6,928 nucleotides of DNA, from positions 1 through 6,928 of the forward strand of contig USOC01000057.1 of NCBI GenBank assembly GCA_900556245.1, given 5' to 3'. A model generated the notes under the pieces. That model worked only from the letters and a program-made list of their open reading frames with translations. It did no database searches and was not told where the DNA came from. The DNA is from an uncultured Prevotellaceae bacterium (GTDB taxonomy: Bacteria; Bacteroidota; Bacteroidia; Bacteroidales; Muribaculaceae). The position numbers and the translations under genes are program-made. Below are positions 1 to 5,315 of this stretch, one piece after another (the first letter of the stretch is position 1; each line of letters begins with the position of its first letter).

Positions 1-380
1 ACCTACAGCATAAACTTTGTAAACTCCGGCAGTGGTCAATTTTTGGCCATTGTCACTCTTCAATGCGATTTCAAGTTGCTTTCCATCAGCATAGTCAGTT
101 GCGCCTGCCCAGCTAACCCACTTTTTCAAAGCGACCTTGCCGTCTTTAACAAAATAGAGAGCCACTTGGTCAATGCTCTGATCAGCTGCCGAACTCAAAA
201 GAGGGCGCCCTTCGCGGGTTGTCAGACCGTCACCTGAGCTTGCCACTCTTAACGTCAAGACCTGAACATCTTGTCCGTTTCCGCCATTCGGAATCACCTC
301 TTCATTGCTACATGACGTGAAACCAATCATACCTCCCGCTACGAGGAGATAGGCAGCCACTAAAAAATTCTTTTTTTCAT
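1..380 (-). CDS. Mfa1/FimA-like major fimbrial subunit, 5' part only, with apparent frameshift in a poly-A tract
   Basis: This is the start of a type V pilus major subunit (fimbrillin), which is exported as a lipoprotein and polymerised on the cell surface; the rest lies beyond the left edge. Seen: a 120-codon open frame runs from position 360 to 1 and encodes a hydrophobic segment, a lipobox FTSC, then SNEEV and a region with TTREGRPLLSSAADQSIDQV that resembles the N-terminal part of Mfa1-family proteins. The natural ATG at 380-378 is in a different frame: it reads MKKRIF and stops at TAG (362-360). Adding one A to the run of seven (371-377) would give MKKKNFLVAAYLLVAGG leading to the lipobox cysteine at residue 24, a textbook signal peptide. 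The in-frame alternatives, GTG at 360 and ATG at 330, would lack the basic n-region. There are 46 bp and no terminator between this gene and the Mfa2-like gene, so it probably belongs to the same operon. Family assignment is fairly sure; whether the gene is functional is open. Confidence 0.72.
371..377 (-). repeat. A7 homopolymer immediately after the major-subunit ATG
   Basis: Seven consecutive A residues on the coding strand form codons 2 to 4 of the fimbrial major subunit. Eight would restore the signal-peptide frame. Mononucleotide tracts at the 5' end of surface-protein genes are typical sites of slipped-strand length change, and can also allow transcriptional or ribosomal slippage. Confidence 0.6.
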
Positions 381-383
381 GTC

Positions 384-401
384 GTTAATGATTGTTAATG
401 A
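384..401 (-). repeat. Direct repeat TCATTAAC x2 before the major-subunit start
   Basis: Two exact copies of TCATTAAC (coding strand; 394-401 and 384-391) are spaced by 10 bp, the second ending 3 bp before the ATG at 380. They occupy the position of the ribosome-binding region, where no Shine-Dalgarno motif is visible. A role is not known; in AT-rich DNA this could be chance. Confidence 0.3.
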
Positions 402-426
402 AACGTATAATTAATAATAAGTTTGA

Positions 427-1320
427 TCAATCTATTTCCATACCATGCACCACTTCCCAATTGCCATTCACGAGAATGTAAATCGAGAAGTCACCCGTGG
501 GCTGATAAACATAGCGCAACACCGTCAGCTCGTTGCGTTTCACCGTAATTTTCACATCAGCAGGCACCAGTGTATTGAAGTCCTCTCCATCAGCACCATG
601 CAGACTGACAGCAAGCAACGACCCGTCTTTCTTGACCGACGGTGCCAGCAGCGTCTTTGTCACCAGCTCTTTCGGACTATTCCACCGGGTTTCTGTGTAG
701 ACTGTTGACTCGTCTGCATAGCGGAAATTGCTGTCTACACGGCCACATAGCCCACCCACCGTCTTTTTCGACAAGCGGAGACCTTCCGGCAAATCGACGC
801 CCTGAATGACGAGTTTTCCCTTCGTCCGTTCCATGCCTAAAGTATAGGCAAAATTCCCGGCGTCGTATATCAGCGTATCATTGGCCATATATATATCCAT
901 ACCTTCAGCCATTCCGGGGTGAAACGCCACGGAAAGACGGTTGCCCGCCAATGGCGTTGTTCCGTCCATTCCTCCCCACACCGTCAGAATGTAGCGCCCG
1001 TGAGGGAGTTCTTCCGGGAACGTGATGGCAAAATCCTTTTCATCACCCTCCACATCAAACAGGCTGCGCTCTGCGACAACCTGCTCCGTTGCTGCATCAC
1101 GAAGCATATAGTGCAGCGTCGGGACATACTCGCGGAAAGCAAGATTCTCATCGACGCGTTGTTCCATATCTACCTTATCGACATTGAAGTAGTTCTTGTC
1201 CTTCACGGTCAAGTTGATCTGCAATGGCGGACACGGCATAAATTCGTCTCTAACGCACGAAGAAAGAAGCGTTGTCGGCAATAGCAGCAATAATATGTAT
1301 CTTACCTTCATTCGTCTCAT
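427..1320 (-). CDS. FimB/Mfa2-family fimbrial anchor/minor subunit lipoprotein
   Basis: This is probably the outer-membrane-anchored minor subunit that terminates and tethers the type V pilus; in Porphyromonas gingivalis, Mfa2 and FimB anchor the fibre and limit its length. The 297-residue protein has the usual family size. It begins with a basic n-region (MRRMKVR), a leucine-rich core and the lipobox LSSC with the acylated cysteine at residue 22. The mature part is beta-rich, with segments such as HGRYILTVWGG (about 107-117) and a C-terminal SIYILVNGNWEVV that match how I remember this family. The start at 1320 overlaps the stop of the upstream OmpA-like gene in an ATGA arrangement, which indicates translational coupling; a second ATG at 1311 (MKVRY) would also leave a complete signal peptide. 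The frame is intact, unlike those of its two neighbours. The fold assignment is by recognition, not by a search. Confidence 0.82.
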   Translation of the reverse strand: MRRMKVRYILLLLLPTTLLSSCVRDEFMPCPPLQINLTVKDKNYFNVDKVDMEQRVDENLAFREYVPTLHYMLRDAATEQVVAERSLFDVEGDEKDFAITFPEELPHGRYILTVWGGMDGTTPLAGNRLSVAFHPGMAEGMDIYMANDTLIYDAGNFAYTLGMERTKGKLVIQGVDLPEGLRLSKKTVGGLCGRVDSNFRYADESTVYTETRWNSPKELVTKTLLAPSVKKDGSLLAVSLHGADGEDFNTLVPADVKITVKRNELTVLRYVYQPTGDFSIYILVNGNWEVVHGMEID

Positions 1321-3002
1321 CGTTTTTCTGTTATTGTCACAAAGCGGCTGTCATCTCGATAACGGAAGAAATCCGGCTCTGTCACTGCACGCCGACGCAA
1401 CTTGCCATCGGCACAAGCAGGGACGATATGCAGGAAGAACTTATCGCCTTCGCTGAACCGGGCCGCAACCATCGCACGAACGTAGGACGCCAGCGGTGTG
1501 TCGTCGCGCATTTCGCCGATCATCCGCCTGGCTTCGGAATTTTCATTGACGCTCAACGCACAAATCGCACTGTTCACATCTCCAAACGGACGAAGCAAAT
1601 CGTAGGCTTCTCGCAACTTGCGCTGACGCGCTTTAAGCAATCCGAGATTGTAGCGGGCCTCCGGCAGCCCCACCGACTGCAAAAGTTCGATAGCGCGTTC
1701 ATAATCTGCGGCATAAACATAGCTGGCCGCCAAGGTGTTGAGAGCCTCCGGAGAATAGCTTGAAAGTGTCGAAAGCACTTCTCTGGCCTCTTCCTCTCGA
1801 TTCTCCCGCAAATAGAGCACAGCCAGATTGTTGGCCGCCACTTGCGACTGAGGGAAATATTTCATAATCGTCTGATAGACTTCCTTTTTCTCTTCATACG
1901 TTTCCACCAACGTCGCTACACGAAGCAATTCATCTTCGTTGAAAGCATCCGGACGCTTGCCATACATTTCAAGCAATTCGCCGTCGGTCGTGAAACTTTT
2001 TAACGTATACGTGTAGACATATACTACCGTTCTGTTTTTCTGCAAATACGTGCTTCTGATTGTTTTCCAGCATGGCAGACGGCGAATATAGTATTCCTGG
2101 ACATCATCGTTGCGGTCGGCGTACTTCTCTAAAACCTTTTTCACCGCCAGAGAGTCAGGATTGCCGTCGGCAATCATGGCTTTTAAAACCGGAGACCATC
2201 CTTCTGGTGTAGACCCCGTCGAAATCAGTCGCTGTGTCCGGGAATCGATGCCGAGACGCTCGACAAGCCACGATTTTGCGGACTGTGCACGGCGTTGCGC
2301 CAAAGAGGTGTTGAGTGCAAGAGAGCCGTCGGCCGATGCCATTCCGACAATATCCAAAGAGTTGAGCGTTGCCAGCGAATCGCGCAACACCGGTGTCAGG
2401 CATTGCTCCATGCGCTCAAGTTCCGCACGGTTGTCGCCCATATCAAGATTGATATCATTACGGTTCATCGCAAACTGCAGATTAGCCACCCCCTTGCCTT
2501 CCATCACTTTAGGACGTACGACAAATTCAGGCTCAATCCAATTCAATTCCAACGCCTCTTTGACGTCCTCCATCTCCATCAGCGTGACGGGATTGCTGAC
2601 CGCCGCAACTTCGACAGTATCAATACCGGTGCATTCCCCACAGCCGTCGGTCGACACAACCGCCACAATAAGAGCATTGTCGGTATCATCAGACAGCTGA
2701 ACCGTCTCTTTATACGGAAGATTCAGAGCTTCGCCATTTTTTCCATGACGCACCGCCCGATCGGCATAAGGATCGACAAAACCAGACAGTCGCTCCATCC
2801 GTTCTTTTTTCTTTCCATAAATCGGAGCGTCCACCACCAGGGGGTCAAGCTCGCCGACGACTGTGTCTTCCACAACCAACCGGGGAGAAATCACAAGACG
2901 GCTTCGCTTCGAAAAATAGTCTCCTGGCACTTCAAAATTCAAGTCTAATTTCACTTGGTTTGCACTATCGGGCGTCAAAACGCAGGTAGCGGGGGTTACC
3001 AT
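1317..3002 (-). CDS. OmpA-like and TPR domain lipoprotein of the fimbrial operon, body separated from its signal peptide by a stop codon
   Basis: A large accessory protein of the fimbrial locus, probably periplasmic and attached to the outer membrane if exported. The 561-residue frame (counted from ATG 3002) has an N-terminal domain of about 165 residues with YFSKRSRLVISP (29-40), DAPIYGKKKER (59-69) and a CGEC motif (121-124). A central OmpA-like segment (about 172-330) contains GMASADGSLALNTSLAQRRAQSAKSWL, which resembles the OmpA C-terminal peptidoglycan-binding motif. The C-terminal part (about 360-475) holds TPR-like helices such as NNLAVLYLRENREEEAREVL and YNLGLLKARQRKLREAYDLL. No signal peptide follows ATG 3002, but a perfect one lies upstream in the same frame (3095-3012), separated by TAA at 3011-3009. 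The intact gene would therefore have been about 592 codons, from 3095. It ends in an ATGA overlap with the Mfa2-like gene. Translation from ATG 3002 would give a cytoplasmic, probably non-functional product. Family name uncertain. Confidence 0.75.
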   Translation of the reverse strand: MVTPATCVLTPDSANQVKLDLNFEVPGDYFSKRSRLVISPRLVVEDTVVGELDPLVVDAPIYGKKKERMERLSGFVDPYADRAVRHGKNGEALNLPYKETVQLSDDTDNALIVAVVSTDGCGECTGIDTVEVAAVSNPVTLMEMEDVKEALELNWIEPEFVVRPKVMEGKGVANLQFAMNRNDINLDMGDNRAELERMEQCLTPVLRDSLATLNSLDIVGMASADGSLALNTSLAQRRAQSAKSWLVERLGIDSRTQRLISTGSTPEGWSPVLKAMIADGNPDSLAVKKVLEKYADRNDDVQEYYIRRLPCWKTIRSTYLQKNRTVVYVYTYTLKSFTTDGELLEMYGKRPDAFNEDELLRVATLVETYEEKKEVYQTIMKYFPQSQVAANNLAVLYLRENREEEAREVLSTLSSYSPEALNTLAASYVYAADYERAIELLQSVGLPEARYNLGLLKARQRKLREAYDLLRPFGDVNSAICALSVNENSEARRMIGEMRDDTPLASYVRAMVAARFSEGDKFFLHIVPACADGKLRRRAVTEPDFFRYRDDSRFVTITEKR

Positions 3003-3008
3003 AATTGT

Positions 3009-3095
3009 TTACCCGCTGCGTCCACTCGACGAACAGCCGGCAAGCATTCCGACTGCCAAGGAAAATAAGGTTGCATATCTTATCGTTCGTTTCAT
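3009..3095 (-). pseudogene. Lipoprotein signal peptide of the OmpA-like gene, ended by an in-frame TAA
   Basis: ATG at 3095 opens 28 codons reading MKRTIRYATLFSLAVGMLAG followed by CSSSGRSG and then TAA (3011-3009). It has a basic n-region, a hydrophobic core and a canonical lipobox LAGC with the cysteine at residue 21. It lies 11 bp after the DUF3575 stop, with purine-rich GGGAAAG just before the ATG, and is in the same frame as the 561-residue body: after TAA the codons read T, I and then the ATG at 3002. A single base change from CAA, AAA or GAA to TAA would explain everything. The alternative of a genuine 28-residue lipopeptide is less likely because the downstream body lacks any export signal of its own. 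Confidence 0.75.
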
Positions 3096-3106
3096 CTTTC
3101 CCGGTT

Positions 3107-3676
3107 TTAGAAAATGTAGACCACTGACACGGCCAATTTTGTTAATCCGAAATAATCCTTTCGCTTATTGACTACACACTTCTCGCACAAGATACGAGGA
3201 CTTTCCTCATACCACAACCGCGCATAGCCAATTCCGACCGACGCCTCAATGTTCCAATGCGGCGAGAGAATCCAGTCGTAGCCATAACTCAATCCGCCAC
3301 CTGCCAAATAGCCGTCGTAGCGTTTCTCCTTAAAGCCTCCAAAATATTGTGCTCCATGAAGATGAACTCCTATAAAATGCCCTTCAAACTTTTCACACAG
3401 CCAATATTTCACCTCAGGCTGCGCCAACCAAAAACGCATTTTTTTATCGTCTTTGAATGTCCATGGATTGTAGGCGGCCGACAAGTCGAGCGTTACTTTC
3501 CGGCTCAAAGCCACCTCAAGGCCAACGTTTGGCGTAGTTGCCAACCAGTAGAGTCCGTTGGTTTTCAAGGCCACGTTCTGAGCTAAGGACGTCCATGACA
3601 AACTTGTCATCAACGCCAATAAGATAGTAAGCAGATATCTATTTCTTATCATGTACTTTTTGTTATTGCTTTTCAA
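3107..3676 (-). CDS. DUF3575-family outer-membrane beta-barrel protein, first gene of the fimbrial operon
   Basis: The protein is 189 residues with a cleavable Sec signal: a basic start, a leucine-rich core and a likely signal peptidase I site after SLA (A32/Q33). The mature part opens with NVALKTNGLYWLATTPNVGLEVALSRKVTLDL, has alternating aromatic/hydrophobic strands, a glycine-rich YLAGGGLSYGYDW segment (about 123-135), a CEKC motif (164-167) near the end and a terminal phenylalanine (VVYIF), as usual for outer-membrane barrels. These are the hallmarks of DUF3575, a Bacteroidetes family that I recall commonly standing upstream of OmpA-like and FimB/Mfa2 genes; its biochemical role is not established. 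ATG 3676 is the first start; ATG 3652 (MIRNRYLL) would give a more typical signal peptide and may be the true one. The 11-bp gap to the next gene supports an operon. The frame is intact. Confidence 0.8.
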   Translation of the reverse strand: MKSNNKKYMIRNRYLLTILLALMTSLSWTSLAQNVALKTNGLYWLATTPNVGLEVALSRKVTLDLSAAYNPWTFKDDKKMRFWLAQPEVKYWLCEKFEGHFIGVHLHGAQYFGGFKEKRYDGYLAGGGLSYGYDWILSPHWNIEASVGIGYARLWYEESPRILCEKCVVNKRKDYFGLTKLAVSVVYIF

Positions 3677-3736
3677 ATTGTTTTTCCTCGATTTTCATTC
3701 TCCAAAGATTATCTCCATATTGAGTTTTTCCAATTG

Positions 3737-3744
3737 CAAACCTA
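3737..3744 (-). promoter_or_regulatory. Candidate Bacteroidetes -7 promoter element for the fimbrial operon
   Basis: On the minus strand the sequence is TAGGTTTG, an exact match to the Bacteroides TAnnTTTG consensus, 60 bp before the ATG at 3676 (84 bp before ATG 3652). The nearest upstream TTTG is 30 bp away, further than the usual spacing of about 19-21 bp to the -33 element, so the assignment is weak. Confidence 0.3.
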
Positions 3745-3795
3745 CCCTCGCCCTATTATTATTGAGACATCGAGCAAAAAGCCTCATACGTTAAA

Positions 3796-3824
3796 TTCAT
3801 ATAAAAACATTGTTTTCATATGAA
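3796..3824. promoter_or_regulatory. 29-bp imperfect palindrome, possible operator
   Basis: Outer arms TTCATAT (3796-3802) and ATATGAA (3818-3824) and inner arms AAAAC (3804-3808) and GTTTT (3812-3816) form one nested dyad around ATT, with a single mismatched pair (3803/3817). It lacks the GC-rich stem and T-run of a terminator and lies about 50 bp upstream of the candidate -7 element, a position suited to a regulator-binding site. Confidence 0.4.
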
Positions 3825-4020
3825 CCACAGAAGCTGTTTTAGCTAAAATACATTCATTTGGTGACGCAAAATTAACTAATCTTCAACTTCTAAAAGCTAT
3901 TGTAGTTGTATTTAAATCTACAAAAGTGGACCAAAATTCACCCCCTTACATTTGGAACAAAATAAACGACTAAATGGAAAATACATGTCATTTCAACAAA
4001 TCCGGCTCCCCGGCCCAAAC

Positions 4021-4053
4021 AAAAAAAAGAGAAACGGAACAAACCGCTTCTCT
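4021..4053 (-). terminator. Rho-independent terminator of the AraC-family gene
   Basis: On the minus strand AGAGAAGCGG (4053-4044), a 6-nt loop and CCGTTTCTCT (4037-4028) form a 10-bp stem. The one imperfect pair is a G-U wobble in the minus-strand RNA but A-C in the plus-strand RNA. A run of T follows (to 4021). It begins 29 bp after the stop codon at 4083. Confidence 0.88.
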
Positions 4054-4082
4054 CCCAAACAGCTTATATGGACAGCCGCATT

Positions 4083-4994
4083 TCAAACAATTTCTTGCGG
4101 AACAATCTCTCGTCCCACATAATCCATACGCAACTCCGTAGGCGCTTTTCCAAAGTGAGTACGACAAAACGTAGTCATATAATTAGGAGTAAACTTGTAT
4201 TTATCCGCCAATTCCGATATAGGCAAATCAGTCATCAAAATATCGCGTATCAGCCGCTGCTCTTTTTTATGAATCAACCATTGACGGGCAGACATTCCAA
4301 ATTCCTCTCTAAACTTGCGCTTAAACGTGGAAGGAGAAATATTCAACAAGTCAATCAGCTCCTGCGCAGTCTCTACCTTCCTGTAAATTTGCATCACACG
4401 TTCCTTAAAATTATTATCCACCCCTAAGATAGGAGGAAATAGTATGGACAACTCCTCCTTCGTATAAAGAGTACAAAGTTCAATAAACAGCATTTCTTGC
4501 TTAATCTGCTGAAAATGGATACACGACAAGCCCATTTTCAACAAATCCCGAGTCAGGCACAATTCCTTCTGAAGCATGTCAAGAATCGGCAATTTGGCCA
4601 GTTCCCCTTTTCCGGGACGACGACAACCGACAAATATGGTCTGCAGCTGCTCGATTGAAAAACGGTTGCAAAGCGACATCTCCCATGTAAAGGAACAACG
4701 TAAGATAGCAGCATCTTCTATGGCTTTCCCATAGAAATTGTCACCGGCTGCGACAATGTACATTTGATTGGCAGCTACTCGCTGATTGACGACGCTCGCA
4801 GTAGACACGCAAATCTCCCCCGACAAAACAAAGGCTATGGTACTCTTGCTCACCTCCTCCCGCACCAAATAGTCTCCGTTCTTCACTTCCAACAACTCCA
4901 GTACGGCATTATCGTTAGAAATATAGTTTTCACAAGAAAAATGCTCATCTGCATGTTTTAATCCGCAGAAGATATTCTGTTTCGGCTTTGTCAT
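4083..4994 (-). CDS. AraC-family transcriptional regulator
   Basis: A DNA-binding regulator of 303 residues, a usual AraC length. The N-terminal half (about 25-105) looks like a cupin-type sensory domain: it contains IAFVLSGEICVS (53-64) and NQMYIVAAGDNFYGKA (76-91), the alternating beta pattern expected there. The C-terminal domain has two helix-turn-helix units: about 208-230 (TAQELIDLLNISPSTFKRKF) and about 257-289 (LPISELADKYKFTPNYMTTF then HFGKAPTELR), the latter matching the AraC signature, with an A in place of the common S in GxSPxxYR-like endings. It is monocistronic, lying between two minus-strand terminators. The fimbrial operon starts about 400 bp downstream in the same direction, so it is a candidate regulator of it; this is inference from position. 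Ten cysteines are spread over the protein. Ligand and targets are unknown. Confidence 0.9.
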   Translation of the reverse strand: MTKPKQNIFCGLKHADEHFSCENYISNDNAVLELLEVKNGDYLVREEVSKSTIAFVLSGEICVSTASVVNQRVAANQMYIVAAGDNFYGKAIEDAAILRCSFTWEMSLCNRFSIEQLQTIFVGCRRPGKGELAKLPILDMLQKELCLTRDLLKMGLSCIHFQQIKQEMLFIELCTLYTKEELSILFPPILGVDNNFKERVMQIYRKVETAQELIDLLNISPSTFKRKFREEFGMSARQWLIHKKEQRLIRDILMTDLPISELADKYKFTPNYMTTFCRTHFGKAPTELRMDYVGREIVPQEIV

Positions 4995-5067
4995 AGCTTT
5001 TTATTCAAGTTATTTTTCAAAAAGTCAAAATAGAATACAAATCCCACCATAATTACAGACCCGGCCT

Positions 5068-5081
5068 CTGTTTTAAAACAG
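5068..5081. promoter_or_regulatory. Perfect 14-bp palindrome upstream of the AraC-family gene
   Basis: CTGTTTTAAAACAG is completely self-complementary and lies 73 bp before the ATG at 4994, downstream of a candidate -7 element at 5156-5163. It is a reasonable autoregulatory operator candidate. No T-run adjoins it, so it is not a terminator. Confidence 0.4.
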
Positions 5082-5155
5082 GTGTTTCTCTTCTGCCGAA
5101 TATGCCCATAATGAAAGTTGCCCTACTTTGGTAAGCAAATATTTTTATCACAATA

Positions 5156-5163
5156 CAAAAATA
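5156..5163 (-). promoter_or_regulatory. Candidate -7 promoter element for the AraC-family gene
   Basis: The minus strand reads TATTTTTG, matching TAnnTTTG. A GTTG, close to the -33 TTTG, lies 18 bp upstream (5182-5185). The predicted leader would be roughly 150 nt and contain the 14-bp palindrome. AT-rich sequence makes this only suggestive. Confidence 0.3.
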
Positions 5164-5250
5164 ACACTTCCTGAGAATTTTCAACCGGAATCAGGCCTGC
5201 TTTGTGACGATTTAAAACGAAATTTTCACAGACATTAACAAGACTCCCAT

Positions 5251-5289
5251 AAAAAAAGCTGTGCCTGGATACATCCGCTCCGACACAGC
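5251..5289 (-). terminator. Rho-independent terminator of ffh
   Basis: On the minus strand GCTGTGTC (5289-5282) pairs with GGCACAGC (5265-5258) as an 8-bp stem with one wobble, closing a 16-nt loop, and is followed by seven T (5257-5251). It starts 26 bp after the ffh stop codon and separates ffh from the AraC-family gene. Confidence 0.85.
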
Positions 5290-5315
5290 CCGTATACTGA
5301 CACAATCTGACTTTG

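Larger units (their letters stand above)
3677..4020. other. Long AT-rich intergenic region upstream of the fimbrial operon
   Basis: About 340 bp between the terminator of the AraC-type gene and the DUF3575 gene contain no credible coding frame. It carries a candidate -7 element (3737-3744), a strong imperfect palindrome (3796-3824), a perfect 12-bp palindrome TTTTAGCTAAAA (3837-3848) and a looser dyad TTGTAG/CTACAA (3900-3905 and 3918-3923, 12-bp spacer). A second TAnnTTTG match lies at 3867-3874 (TAATTTTG). The density of symmetry suggests regulator binding, but the AT-richness makes chance matches likely. Confidence 0.5.
4995..5250. other. Upstream region of the AraC-family gene
   Basis: About 256 AT-rich bp between the ffh terminator and the regulator gene hold the candidate promoter and the 14-bp palindrome listed separately. 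A 60-codon minus-strand frame crosses it (5305-5123), but it begins upstream of the ffh terminator and shows no recognisable protein features, so I see no gene here. Confidence 0.6.

Noticed and set aside
43..237. Plus-strand 64-codon frame at the left edge
   Set aside because: The minus strand here encodes the Mfa1-like subunit with a recognisable motif; the plus frame has no supporting features.
423..430. Palindrome TTGATCAA overlapping the Mfa2-like stop codon
   Set aside because: Eight bases in AT-rich sequence with no T-run or longer stem; not enough for a terminator or operator call.
2110..2948. Long plus-strand frames (196 and 217 codons) antisense to the OmpA-like gene
   Set aside because: They are serine- or histidine/arginine-rich translations with no motifs, and lie opposite a gene with clear OmpA-like and TPR signatures.
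3737..3848. Invertible promoter (DNA inversion switch) for the fimbrial operon, as known for several Bacteroides surface loci
   Set aside because: I looked for a pair of longer inverted repeats flanking a promoter-sized segment and for a recombinase gene; only short local palindromes are present and no invertase is in the window.
5123..5305. 60-codon minus-strand open frame between ffh and the AraC-family gene
   Set aside because: It begins upstream of and runs through the ffh terminator hairpin, has no recognisable domain or signal, and overlaps the likely promoter of the regulator gene.
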